A stretch of DNA of 64,000 bases from NCBI GenBank assembly GCA_001570385.1, contig BBYL01000009.1:1-64000 (forward strand), written 5' to 3'. This DNA is from Microtetraspora glauca. GTDB lineage: Bacteria; Actinomycetota; Actinomycetes; Streptosporangiales; Streptosporangiaceae. The notes below the pieces were generated by a model, which worked only from the letters and a program-made list of their open reading frames with translations, did not search any database and was not told the origin of the DNA. Position numbers and translations under genes: made by a program. Shown here piece after piece: positions 36,164 to 44,672 of the stretch (position 1 is its first letter; every line of letters begins with the position of its first letter).

Positions 36164-36655
36164 GCGCCGCAATTTGGGCAAGTCTGACCCGCTGGACGCC
36201 TACGCCGCAGCCGACGCCATGCTGGCCGGCCGAGCGCGCGCACTGCCCAAGGGCGGCGACGGGATCGCCGAGTCGATCCGGGCCGTGCACCTGGCCCGCT
36301 CAGGCGCGATCAAGGCCCGCACCGCCTGCATAACGAGCTGCGCAGCCTGCTGGTCACCGCACCCACCGAACTGCGCGAGCGGATGGCCGGCACGTCAGCC
36401 CAAGCGCTGGCCGCGGCCTGCGCGCGGCTGCGCCCGGCCGCAGAACTCGCCGATCCCATCCAGGGCACCAAGCTTGCCCTGCGCAGCCTGGCCCACCCGC
36501 TACCAGGCCCTGACCGCCGAGATCGAAGATCTCGATGCCCACCTGGCGGCCCTGGTCGCTCAGGCCCGCCCCGAGCTTTTGGCCGTGCACGGAGTCGGGC
36601 CCGAGACCGCTGCCCAGCTACTGATCACCTGCGGCGACAACCCCGACCGGCTCCC
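36164..36655 (+). pseudogene. degraded IS110-family transposase
   Basis: Pieces of an IS110 transposase in order but in changing frames: GKSDPLDAYAAADAMLAGRA, then (shifted) LVTAPTELRERMAGTSAQAL, then (shifted back) YQALTAEIEDLDAHLAALVA and LLAVHGVGPETAAQLLITCG. The N-terminal catalytic aspartate region and the C-terminal part after DNPDRL are absent. At least two frameshifts make it inactive. Confidence 0.8.
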
Positions 36656-36663
36656 TCCTCCCG

Positions 36664-36685
36664 CCCATACGGCCAGCGCGTTGAG
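36664..36685 (+). repeat. 22-bp direct repeat, left copy
   Basis: GCCCATACGGCCAGCGCGTT followed by GA. It matches 37684-37705 at 21 of 22 positions in the same orientation, 1,020 bp apart. The left copy sits just where the IS110 similarity ends. Confidence 0.6.
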
Positions 36686-36844
36686 GAGGCCGGGGAAGCG
36701 GGTGTCGAGGTCGGCGCGGCGCAGCGTGACGGCCTTGTACCCGTCGTCGGCATCATGGCTGCGGCGGCCAAGGACACCGCCGGCGGCCCCTACGTCGCGT
36801 ACAGCGGCATCTCGATGGACGCCGCCTACGTGACGGGGGCTGCC

Positions 36845-37040
36845 GCGACCAGTTGCGTGATTCGTCGGCGAAGTTGCTCTTCACTGTCGAGGCACTCCTT
36901 CCGCAGGCACGTTCGCCGGCGCACCTGGTCGGAATGAACCATGAGCGGGTGATCGTGCTGGATCCGGTTCCCGGCCATCCATCGCTCCAGGAAACACACG
37001 GAGGGGGGACCTCGGCGAGCCTGGCGGCCGCCGAGGTGAG
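36845..37040 (+). pseudogene. fragment of an AMP-forming acyl-CoA ligase
   Basis: One plus-strand frame reads CRDQLRDSSAKLLFTVEALL and on through VIVLDPVPGHPSLQE, which matches the N-terminal region of 4-coumarate-CoA-ligase-like enzymes (the stretch before the ATP loop). Everything before and after is missing. It is a gene scrap between the IS110 remnant and the TetR gene. Confidence 0.5.
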
Positions 37041-37045
37041 TACGT

Positions 37046-37654
37046 CTACGCGCGTGCCCCGACGATGCGAAGGGCCAGCTCGCAGTAGTGGTCAGCGATG
37101 TCGTGGTCGCTCCATTCGCCGTCGTCGCGGTACCAGCGGGCGACGTCGACGCCGAGTGACAGCAGCGCGAGCGCGGTCATGCGCGGGTTGGCGGTGTGGA
37201 ACACGCCGCGCGCGATGCCGGCCTCCACGATCTGGCGCATCTCCTGATCGATGGCCCGCCGGACGGCCCGGATCTCCGCGTAGTGCTCCGCGCTGAGGGC
37301 GGAGAGCTCGTAGTTGACGATGCGTGCGCTCGTGTGGCTGCGGGCGTGAAACGTGACGAACTCCCGGACGGCGGTGAGGAGCTGCTCCGCCGGGTCGTCC
37401 GAGCTCGCCCTGCTCTCTCGCAGGAGCCGCAGCGTGGCCTCATGTCCCGACCGGGAGATCCGGTAGAGCAGCTCCTCCTTGGATTTGTAGTGCACGTAGA
37501 GGGCGGCGGGGCTCATCCCGGCCGCCGAGGCGATGTCGCGGGTGGTCGTGCCGTGGAACCCCTTGGCGGCGAAGGCCTCCACGCCGGCGGCGATCAGCCG
37601 GTCGCGGGCGCTCTCGGGGCGGCTCTCCCTCGTCTTCGGGTGGGCGTCCGGCAC
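37046..37654 (-). CDS. TetR-family regulator of the acyl-CoA dehydrogenase operon
   Basis: About 202 residues. The DNA-binding domain ARDRLIAAGVEAFAAKGFHG with GMSPAALYVHYKSKEELL is followed by a TetR_C domain of the FadR/KstR-like acyl-CoA-responsive kind (HARSHTSARIVNYELSAL). GTG 37654 is the likely start, but ribosome-site support is weak and TTG 37708 is possible. It is divergent from the acyl-CoA dehydrogenase gene with two identical operators between, so it probably represses that operon until an acyl-CoA ligand appears. Confidence 0.82.
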   Translation of the reverse strand: MPDAHPKTRESRPESARDRLIAAGVEAFAAKGFHGTTTRDIASAAGMSPAALYVHYKSKEELLYRISRSGHEATLRLLRESRASSDDPAEQLLTAVREFVTFHARSHTSARIVNYELSALSAEHYAEIRAVRRAIDQEMRQIVEAGIARGVFHTANPRMTALALLSLGVDVARWYRDDGEWSDHDIADHYCELALRIVGARA

Positions 37655-37683
37655 GTTTTCGCTTTCTATGATCTTCCTTTTCG

Positions 37684-37705
37684 GCCCATACGGCCAGGGC
37701 GTTGA
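37684..37705 (+). repeat. 22-bp direct repeat, right copy
   Basis: GCCCATACGGCCAGGGCGTT followed by GA; partner of 36664-36685 with one mismatch. It lies just upstream of the TetR start and ends in a TTGACA that could be a -35 box. Confidence 0.6.
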
Positions 37706-37729
37706 CAAGGATGTCGCAATTGGGGAACG

Positions 37730-37763
37730 CTAAGCAAGCGCTTAGCGGTAAGCAAGCGCTTAG
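37730..37763. promoter_or_regulatory. tandem TetR operators TAAGCAAGCGCTTA
   Basis: The 14-bp dyad TAAGCAAGCGCTTA occurs at 37731-37744 and 37749-37762, 18 bp apart, each flanked by G on the right. It lies between the divergent TetR and acyl-CoA dehydrogenase genes, 20 bp before the latter. TAAGC/GCTTA half-sites are common for actinobacterial TetR proteins that control acyl-CoA genes. Confidence 0.82.
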
Positions 37764-37781
37764 TTACTCTTTTCGTGCGAG

Positions 37782-38933
37782 GTGCCGGTGAGACGCAGCA
37801 TTTACGACTCCGACCACGAGGCGTTCCGTGGTTCGGTCAGGGAGTTCCTCGGCCGGCACGTGGTCTCGCACACGGACCGGTTCGTCGAGGAGAGGGGATT
37901 CCCACGGGAGCTGTGGATCGAGGCCGGCAAGCAGGGCTTTCTCGGCCTTGAGGTCCCGGAGGAGTACGGGGGCTCGGCGGCGGGGGACTACCGCTACAAC
38001 GCCGTCCTCGCCGAGGAACTCGCCGGGGTCACGGCGGCGCTGGCGTCCTGCCTCGGCATTCACTACGACGTCGTGGCGCCGTACCTGGTGGAGCTCACCG
38101 ACGAGGAGCAGAGGCGGCGGTGGCTGCCCGGGTTCTGCTCCGGAGAGCTGGTCACGGCCATCGGCATGACCGAGGTCGGCGGCGGGTCAGACCTGGCCGC
38201 GTTGCGCACCACGGCGGTGCGCGACGGGGACGCCTGGGTGCTCAATGGGTCGAAGACCTTCATCACCAACGGCTACTCGGCGGACCTGATCATCGTGGCC
38301 GCGCGCACCAGCCCGGAAAAGAGGGCCAAGGGGATCACGCTCTTCGCCGTCGAGGCCGGGATGGAGGGCTTCACCCGCGGCCGGAAGCTCGACAAGGTCG
38401 GCCAGACGGAGTCCGACACCGCGGAGCTGTTCTTCGACGACGTCCGGGTGCCCGACGCGAACGTCATCGGCGAGATCGACCGTGGCTTCGCCCACATGAT
38501 GGAGCGCCTGCCGCAGGAGCGCCTCGGCGCGGCGGTCGGCAACATCGCCCACGCCGCGCAGATCCTCAAGGAGACCATCGAGTACGCCAAGGAACGCAAG
38601 GCGTTCGGACAGCCCGTGGGTTCCTTCCAGCACAACAAGTTCCTGCTCGCCGAGCTGGTCACGCGGATCGAGGTGTCCCAGGCGTACGTTGACCAGGCGG
38701 TGATGGCGCACGTCGAGGGACGGCTCACGGCGGTGGACGCGGCCAAGGCGAAGTGGTGGTCGGCGCAAGTGCAGAACGACGTGCTCGACGCCTGCGTCCA
38801 GCTGTACGGCGGCTACGGCTACATGAACGAGTACCGCGTGGCCCGCGCCTGGCGCGACGCCCGCGTCACGAAGATCTGGGCCGGCTCCAACGAGATCATG
38901 AAAGAGCTCATCGGCCGGGACCTCGGTCTCTGA
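37782..38933 (+). CDS. acyl-CoA dehydrogenase
   Basis: A 383-residue FAD-dependent dehydrogenase. N-terminal helical domain, central AIGMTEVGGGSDLAALRTTA (FAD/substrate signature) and C-terminal QLYGGYGYMNEYRVARAWRD are intact. The late motif is KIWAGSNEI, without the glutamate of short/medium-chain enzymes, while LPQERL (Glu246) matches the catalytic-base position of long-chain and isovaleryl types. It makes the first oxidation of a beta-oxidation-like path. GTG starts at 37782 and 37788 are both possible. The operators lie directly upstream. Confidence 0.92.
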   Translation: MPVRRSIYDSDHEAFRGSVREFLGRHVVSHTDRFVEERGFPRELWIEAGKQGFLGLEVPEEYGGSAAGDYRYNAVLAEELAGVTAALASCLGIHYDVVAPYLVELTDEEQRRRWLPGFCSGELVTAIGMTEVGGGSDLAALRTTAVRDGDAWVLNGSKTFITNGYSADLIIVAARTSPEKRAKGITLFAVEAGMEGFTRGRKLDKVGQTESDTAELFFDDVRVPDANVIGEIDRGFAHMMERLPQERLGAAVGNIAHAAQILKETIEYAKERKAFGQPVGSFQHNKFLLAELVTRIEVSQAYVDQAVMAHVEGRLTAVDAAKAKWWSAQVQNDVLDACVQLYGGYGYMNEYRVARAWRDARVTKIWAGSNEIMKELIGRDLGL

Positions 38934-38970
38934 CCGTCGACACGAACCCGGAAAGCAGAGGGAAACACCC

Positions 38971-40188
38971 ATGCCCGAAGCAGTCATCGTCGCCACCGCC
39001 CGGTCGCCGATCGGCCGCGCCGTCAAGGGATCGCTGAAGGAGATGCGGCCGGACGATCTCGCCGCCCGGATGGTGCGCGCGGCACTGGACAAGGTGCCCG
39101 AGCTGGACCCGGCCGACATCGACGACCTGATCCTGGGGTGCGGCCAGCCGGGAGGCGAGTCCGGGTTCAACATGGGCCGCGCCGTCGCGGTCCTGCTCGG
39201 CCTGGACGGCGTCCCCGGTACAACGGTCAACCGGTACTGCTCGTCGAGTCTGCAGAGCACCCGGATGGCGATGCACGCGATCAAGGCAGGCGAGGGGGAC
39301 GTGTTCGTCTCCGCCGGTGTCGAGACCGTCAGCCGATTCTTCAAGGGCAACGCCGACGGACTCCCGGACACCGAGAATCCCGTGTTCGCCGAGGCCGTGG
39401 CGCGTACCAGGCGGTTCGCCGAGGGCGGCCGGACCTGGTCCGACCCCCGGGAGAGGGGCGATCTGCCGGACGTCTACATCGCGATGGGACAGACCGCGGA
39501 GAACGTCGCCCAGCTCAAGGGGATCAGCCGGGCCGAGCAGGACGAGTTCGGCGTCCGCAGCCAGAACCTGGCCGAGAAGGCCATCGCCAATGGGTTCTGG
39601 GCGAGCGACATCACCCCCGTGATGCTCCCGGCCGGCACCGTGGTCAGCAAGGACGACGGCCCGCGGGCGGGCGTGACCATGGAGGCCGTCGCCCGGTTGC
39701 AGCCGGTGTTCCGGCCCGACGGGACCGTGACCGCGGGCAACTGCTGCCCGCTCAACGACGGAGCCGCCGCGGTGGTCGTGATGAGCGACACCAAGGCGCG
39801 GCAGCTCGGGCTCACCCCGCTCGCCCGCATCGTGGCGACGGGCGTCTCCGGGCTCTCGCCGGAGATCATGGGGCTCGGCCCGGTGGAGGCGTCCCGACGG
39901 GCGCTCGCCCGCGCCGGGATGACCATCGACGACATCGACCTGGTGGAGATCAACGAGGCGTTCGCCGCCCAGGTGATCCCCTCCGCCCGCGAACTGGGCG
40001 TCGACGTCGACAAGCTCAACGTCAACGGCGGCGCGATCGCGGTCGGCCACCCCTTCGGCATGACGGGTGCCCGGATCACCAGCACGCTCATCAACTCCCT
40101 CCGGTTCCACGACAAGCAGTTCGGCCTGGAGACGATGTGCGTGGGCGGCGGCCAGGGGATGGCCATGATCCTTGAGCGGCTGAGCTGA
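38971..40188 (+). CDS. thiolase (acetyl-CoA acyltransferase)
   Basis: A 405-residue thiolase with the nucleophile Cys90 in NRYCSSSLQS, the NEAFAAQ motif, the catalytic His in AIAVGHPFGMTGAR, and the second Cys in CVGGGQGMA. It cleaves 3-oxoacyl-CoA to acetyl-CoA and a shortened acyl-CoA. It is 37 bp after the dehydrogenase. The chain-length specificity cannot be read from sequence. Confidence 0.94.
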   Translation: MPEAVIVATARSPIGRAVKGSLKEMRPDDLAARMVRAALDKVPELDPADIDDLILGCGQPGGESGFNMGRAVAVLLGLDGVPGTTVNRYCSSSLQSTRMAMHAIKAGEGDVFVSAGVETVSRFFKGNADGLPDTENPVFAEAVARTRRFAEGGRTWSDPRERGDLPDVYIAMGQTAENVAQLKGISRAEQDEFGVRSQNLAEKAIANGFWASDITPVMLPAGTVVSKDDGPRAGVTMEAVARLQPVFRPDGTVTAGNCCPLNDGAAAVVVMSDTKARQLGLTPLARIVATGVSGLSPEIMGLGPVEASRRALARAGMTIDDIDLVEINEAFAAQVIPSARELGVDVDKLNVNGGAIAVGHPFGMTGARITSTLINSLRFHDKQFGLETMCVGGGQGMAMILERLS

Positions 40189-40236
40189 GAGCGCGATCCG
40201 AGTGAACGGCCGGAGGAGAGACGGGGATAGACGGAG

Positions 40237-40992
40237 ATGACGAGAAGGTTCGAGGGCAAGACGGCGATCGTGACGGGCGCGAGCCGCGGCATCGGTTTCG
40301 CCATCGCGGAGCGGCTGGTCGCCGAGGGGGCGCGGGTCTGCGTCACTGCCCGCAAACAGGAGGCGCTGGACGAGGCGGTCAAGGCGCTCGGCGGCCCCGG
40401 TCACGCGATTGCGTCCGCCGGAAGGAGCGACGACGTCGAGCACCAAGAGCAGACGGTCCGGCGCACCCTGGAGACGTTCGGCAGCGTCGACATGCTGGTG
40501 AACAACACCGGCATCAACCCCGTCTACGGACCGATGGTCGAGCTCGACCTCGCCGCCGCGCGTAAGATCTTCGAGGTCAACTGCCTCGCCGCCCTGTCGT
40601 GGATCCAGCAGGCGCACCGTGCCTGGATGGGGGAGCACGGGGGAGCGGTCGTGAACGTGTCGTCCGTCGCCGGCGTCAAACCGGCGCCGGGCATCGGCTT
40701 CTACGGCGCGACCAAGGCGATGCTGACCTACATCACCCAGGATCTCGCGGTCGAGCTCGCCCCCGGGGTCCGCGTCAACGCCGTCGCGCCGGCGGTGGTG
40801 AAGACCAGGTTCGCAGCCGCTCTGTACGAGGGGCGGGAGGAGCAGGTCGCGTCGGAGTATCCGCTGAAGCGGCTCGGCGTCCCGGAGGACATCGGCGGCG
40901 TCACGGCCTTCCTACTCTCGGAGGAGGCGGCCTGGCTCACCGGTCAGGTCGTCGTGGTCGACGGAGGGCTGACCCTCACCGGAGGTGTGTGA
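40237..40992 (+). CDS. short-chain dehydrogenase/reductase of the beta-oxidation operon
   Basis: A 251-residue SDR: TGASRGIG cofactor motif at about 14-21, NNTG, Ser in NVSSVAGV and the YxxxK pair in FYGATKAML. The C-terminal VVVDGGLTL is standard. The Asp/Asn pattern fits NAD(P)-dependent 3-oxoacyl reductases or hydroxyacyl dehydrogenases. It follows the thiolase by 48 bp and likely oxidises the 3-hydroxyacyl intermediate. Confidence 0.9.
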   Translation: MTRRFEGKTAIVTGASRGIGFAIAERLVAEGARVCVTARKQEALDEAVKALGGPGHAIASAGRSDDVEHQEQTVRRTLETFGSVDMLVNNTGINPVYGPMVELDLAAARKIFEVNCLAALSWIQQAHRAWMGEHGGAVVNVSSVAGVKPAPGIGFYGATKAMLTYITQDLAVELAPGVRVNAVAPAVVKTRFAAALYEGREEQVASEYPLKRLGVPEDIGGVTAFLLSEEAAWLTGQVVVVDGGLTLTGGV

Positions 40993-41059
40993 CCCGCGCC
41001 ACGCGACAGGCCGGCAGCACGGCTTTCAGGCGCTGCTGCCGCTCGGTCCCGGCGGCTGA

Positions 41060-41160
41060 GTTTTGCTCTCCAACGGGCAGGCGTGGCGCTTGTTGATCCA
41101 CGTGGAGGACATCGCAGACGCGTTCGTCGCACTACTCGACAGGGCGGTCGGCGTCCCGTC
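41060..41160 (+). pseudogene. fragment of an NAD-dependent epimerase/dehydratase
   Basis: One frame reads SNGQAWRLLIHVEDIADAFV and then ALLDRAVGVPS, matching the WRPLVHVEDIARA region in the C-terminal part of sugar-nucleotide epimerases. About 100 bp remain, with no start or other domain. It is a remnant between the SDR gene and the pseudogenes on the other strand. Confidence 0.5.
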
Positions 41161-41169
41161 GCGGGACGG

Positions 41170-41615
41170 TCAGTCGCCGCGGTAGACGGCGGGGCGCCGC
41201 TCCATGAAGGACCGGACGCCTTCGAGCACGTCCCGGCCGCGCAGGCAGGCCAGCAGCCCCTCGGTCTCCAGGTCGAGCACCTCTTCCAGGTCCAGCTCCC
41301 AGACCCGCTGCATGGCCTCCTTGATCACGACCAGGCGGGGCAGCGAGTACAGCACCCCGTTGCTCGGGAACAGGCCGCGGTGCACCTCCTTGAAGGCGAA
41401 CGAGGCGGCGTGGCCGGCCAGTCGCAGGTCGCTGGCGATGGCCAGCTCCACGCCGACACCGACCGCGATCCCGTTGACCGCCGAGATGATCACCTTGGGG
41501 TGGCCGATGAAGCGGCGGGTGAGGTCCTGGAGCGCGGCGGTCCGTTCGACCAGGGCCGATCGAAGGCGACCACCAGGGCCGAGCCGGCGCGGCGCACCCG
41601 CAGATCGGTGCTCAT
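41170..41615 (-). pseudogene. enoyl-CoA hydratase with internal deletions
   Basis: A start reading MSTDLRVRRAGSALVVAFDR lies at 41615 in one frame; from about 41550 the sequence continues in another frame as IISAVNGIAVGVGVELAIAS and on to PSNGVLYSLPRLV, then jumps straight to LDLETEGLLACLRGRDVLEG and RRPAVYRGD, skipping the roughly 50 residues normally between. So a crotonase gene has lost its catalytic N-terminal half and part of its C-terminal half. It is joined in frame to the ligase remnant upstream. Confidence 0.7.
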
Positions 41616-41631
41616 CCTGAACGAACGCCTT

Positions 41632-42610
41632 GACCTCCTCGCCCAACAGTTCGTCGGGCACCGGGACCACGGCGGCGGCGCGCACGGCCGGGTGGTCGGC
41701 CAGGACCGCCTCCACCTCGGCGGCGGCGATGTTCTCGCTGCCGCGCCGGATCATCTCCTTGAGCCGCCCGACCAAGTGGTAGTGGCCGCGCGGGTCCCGG
41801 TAGCCGAGGTCGCCCATGGGGTACCAGCCGTCGCGTAGCAGCGGCTCGTCCCGGTTCCAGTAGCCGGTCAGCATCGGCTCGCCGCGTACCACGATCTCGC
41901 CGACCTCACCGTCTGCGGCGTCGGATCCGTCCTCTCGAACGACCTTGGCCTCCTTGCCGGGGACGGGCCGTCCCATCGTGCCGGTGCCAACGCATGCGGT
42001 GTCCTCGGGCCGGACGGCCAGCACGACCCCAGCCTCGGTGCTGCCGTACGCTTCCCGCCAGGGCGCGCCCCAACGCTCCTCGATCGCGGCGTGCAGGGCG
42101 GGCGTGATGCCCGAGCACAGGACGAGCCGAACGCGGTGGGCCCGGTCCAGTTCAGGGTCGGGCGGCTGCTTGAGCAGCAGCAGTGGCATCGTGCCGAGGA
42201 CGTAGAAGAAGGTGACGCCGTGGTCGCGGACCGACGGCCAGAAGCCCGAGGCGGAGAAGCGCGGCAGGATCACCAGCGGGATGCCGGTCAGCAGGCACAG
42301 CACCGTGTTCCACTGCGGGTCCATGTAGTAGAAGGGCTGCGCGGTGAGGTCCACGTCGTCCGGTGTGACGGCGGCGACGTCGGCGGGGTCGAGCAGCCCG
42401 ACCTCGCCGAAGTCCAGCGCCGGCAGCGCCTCGGCTGCGGCGGCCGAGCCGGCCAGGGCCAGCACCGCGCCGGAGTCCGTGACGACGTGGGCCAGGTCGG
42501 CGCTGCGGTAGCCGGGGTTCACCGGGACGATCACCGCGCCGAGCTTGGCGATCGCCAGCCAGGCGACCGGGAAGCCGACGCCGTTGCCCAGCATCACCGC
42601 GACCCGGTCG
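41632..42610 (-). pseudogene. acyl-CoA ligase lacking its ATP-binding loop and both ends
   Basis: The frame begins inside the N-terminal domain (DRVAVMLGNGVGFPVAWLAI, out of phase with anything upstream), continues to DPADVAAV, and then directly to TPDDVDLTAQPFYYMDPQWN. The roughly 50 residues that should carry the YTSGTTG-type ATP loop are missing. Later motifs (YGSTEAGV, YPMGDLGY, RRGSENI) are intact, but the protein stops at EEVKAFV where the hydratase remnant begins, before the C-terminal catalytic lysine. It cannot be an active ligase. Confidence 0.75.
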
Positions 42611-42745
42611 CCGCGTCACGATCTCGCCCGCTTCTGGGTGGTCCAACGTCGCACGGGTACGGCCACAGCCCCTTCACCGGTCGGGAGCGTGGCCGTGCCC
42701 GAGGATCCGCGCCGCGGGGGAGTGACCTCCAGGTATGTTCGTGGG

Positions 42746-43699
42746 TCAGGCCCCGGCGTCGACGGGCAGGACCGTGGTAACGCCGAAGCCGGCGATCAGT
42801 TCCGGGATCGGGCGGTAGTAGGAGAACGTCGAGCGGTACTCGCCGACCGCCGCCTTCATCGCGTTGTGCGAGGCCACCCAGGTACGGACCTCGTGGCAGG
42901 ACTTTCCGGCCTCGGCGGCCATCTCCTCTGCCGTCCAGTCGTCGAGCCGGTCGAGCTGCCCGGAGGACAGGATGGACATGAACTCGCGGTCCCACTCCGG
43001 GTTGAGGTCCCGGATGTTCGCCTCGCCCCTGGCGAACGCCTTGGCCGCGTCGATGACACGCTGCTGGCGTGCGGCACGTGCGGCGGCGGTCGGGTGGCGG
43101 CCATTGAGGAGCAGCTTGCGCTGCTCCTCGGTGGCGGTAACGATCTGCGGGACCGGTGGGTCGTGGGACAGCCCGCCGGAGCCGATAAGCAGCACGCGGG
43201 CGTCCAGATCCCTGAGGAAGTTCCCCACGGCCCTTCCGAACGCGCCGACCCTCCGCATCGGAGCGAACGGCGGCGCCACGCAGTTGACGAAGATGGGGAT
43301 CACCGGCTTCGCGGTGATGCCGCCGAAGAGGATCTCCAGCGGCTGGACGGCGCCGTGGTCTACCTCCATCTTCAGCGAGATCGCGCAGTCCACGCCGTCG
43401 ACGAGCACCGACGCCGCGAGCCGCTGGGCGATCTCGGTGGGCACGTCGAGCGGGCCCGCCTCGCTGTCGTAGTCCCCGACACCCGTGGCCTCGTAGCCGA
43501 TGCAGAACTGCGGCATGAGTTCGTAGAAGAACCCGTTGTAGTGGTCCGGCGCGAACAGGACGATCAGATCGGGGTCGAAGTCCGCCGCGAACCGCCGTGC
43601 GGCTCCGAACGCCCCGTCGAGATCGTCGAGCACTTCACGCGACGCCTCGGAGAACTGCAGCAGCGGACTGTGCGACATGTTCACCAGTGCGAGCGTCAT
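42746..43699 (-). CDS. class III extradiol dioxygenase, MhpB-like
   Basis: A 317-residue protein of the LigB superfamily that lines up with E. coli MhpB: His10 (MSHSP), His53 (APDHYNG), His115 (EVDHGA) and His179 (GGLSHD); His115 and His179 are the catalytic pair in MhpB with the same numbering. It performs Fe(II)-dependent meta-cleavage of a 2,3-dihydroxyphenyl acid such as 2,3-dihydroxyphenylpropionate. GGAG lies upstream of ATG 43699. It is the distal gene of the minus-strand operon, 71 bp after the hydrolase. Confidence 0.92.
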   Translation of the reverse strand: MTLALVNMSHSPLLQFSEASREVLDDLDGAFGAARRFAADFDPDLIVLFAPDHYNGFFYELMPQFCIGYEATGVGDYDSEAGPLDVPTEIAQRLAASVLVDGVDCAISLKMEVDHGAVQPLEILFGGITAKPVIPIFVNCVAPPFAPMRRVGAFGRAVGNFLRDLDARVLLIGSGGLSHDPPVPQIVTATEEQRKLLLNGRHPTAAARAARQQRVIDAAKAFARGEANIRDLNPEWDREFMSILSSGQLDRLDDWTAEEMAAEAGKSCHEVRTWVASHNAMKAAVGEYRSTFSYYRPIPELIAGFGVTTVLPVDAGA

Positions 43700-43770
43700 C
43701 GTTCCTCTCCTTCTCCTTGAGCTCTTCGAGTTTTCCAGCGGTCTCCACGCGCAGGTCACCGCGTGGCTGC

Positions 43771-44640
43771 TCAGCGACCGAGCAGGAAGTCCAGGTGGAT
43801 CCGGTTGAAGGTCTCGGCGTCCTCGTACTGCGGCCAGTGACCGCAGTTGTCCATGATGGCGAGGGCCGAGCCGGGGATAAGAGAGGCGATGCGCTCGGCC
43901 TCTGCGACCGGGCCGGAGGGGTCCTTGGTGGTCCACAGCACCAGCGCGGGAGCCTTGATCGACGCCAGTTCCTCGTCGGTGACCATGTTGCGCCTGCGGA
44001 TCTCCAGGTCCTGCAGGGCCATGTTCGCCGTGCAGGCGGCCAGCCAGTCGGGCTGCTCGAAGATGGCCTGGCGGGTACGGATGAGGTCGTCGGTGACCAT
44101 CGCCGGGTCCGCCATCAGCCACTCCAGTCGGGCCTTGACCCGCTCCCAGCTCGGGTCCTTCGCGGCCGCCATGGACAGCGTGTACAGGCGCTCCATGACC
44201 CGCGGGTTGGCCATCGTGCCGCCCATGGTGTTCAGCGCGATGCGCTCCACCCGGTCGGGGTGGTGCGCGGCCATCTTCGCGGTGACCCACCCGCCGAGCG
44301 ACTCGCCGGTGAGATATGCCCTCTCCACGCCCAGGGTGTCAAGCACGTGCTGGAGTTGGTCGATGTAGTGCTCGATCTCCAGCGGGTGCCGCGGCTTGGC
44401 GCTGTAGCCGTGCCCGACGAAGTCGATGGCGTAGGTGTTGAAGTGCTCGCCGTGCGCGGCCAGGTTGCGCACGTACGCCTCGGCGTGGCCGGTGATGCCG
44501 TGCAGCATGAGCAGTGTCGGCTTGGACTCGTCGCCGGCGCGCAGATACCGAGTGCGGTACGGGCCGGCCTGGAGGAAGCCCTGGCTGAACTCCACCTCCC
44601 GCAGGTCGGACCAGACGCTCGTGTATGAACGGTTGCTCAT
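43771..44640 (-). CDS. meta-cleavage product hydrolase, MhpC-like
   Basis: A 289-residue alpha/beta hydrolase with Ser114 in GESLGG, Asp240 in TTKDP and His268 in CGHWPQ. The MLHGITGHAEAY oxyanion region and DFVGHGYS follow the pattern of C-C bond hydrolases of meta pathways (MhpC, BphD). It should cleave the ring-fission product of the dioxygenase encoded just downstream. The ATG at 44640 lies 32 bp after the SDR stop. Confidence 0.9.
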   Translation of the reverse strand: MSNRSYTSVWSDLREVEFSQGFLQAGPYRTRYLRAGDESKPTLLMLHGITGHAEAYVRNLAAHGEHFNTYAIDFVGHGYSAKPRHPLEIEHYIDQLQHVLDTLGVERAYLTGESLGGWVTAKMAAHHPDRVERIALNTMGGTMANPRVMERLYTLSMAAAKDPSWERVKARLEWLMADPAMVTDDLIRTRQAIFEQPDWLAACTANMALQDLEIRRRNMVTDEELASIKAPALVLWTTKDPSGPVAEAERIASLIPGSALAIMDNCGHWPQYEDAETFNRIHLDFLLGR

Positions 44641-44672
44641 GCGGTTTCCTTCTCTCGTGGCGGTTGACGTGG

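Noticed and set aside
41083-41838. A 251-codon plus-strand frame
   Set aside because: Beyond the short epimerase scrap it is antisense to the ligase/hydratase remnant and shows no family features.
41170-42597. A bifunctional ligase-hydratase enzyme
   Set aside because: The ATP loop, both ends of the ligase and most catalytic parts of the hydratase are missing, and the hydratase start lies in a different frame at the junction.
43745-43766. CCACGC/GCGTGG hairpin between the mhpC-like and mhpB-like genes as a terminator
   Set aside because: The stem is only 6 bp and the two genes clearly belong to one operon; at most a weak attenuator.
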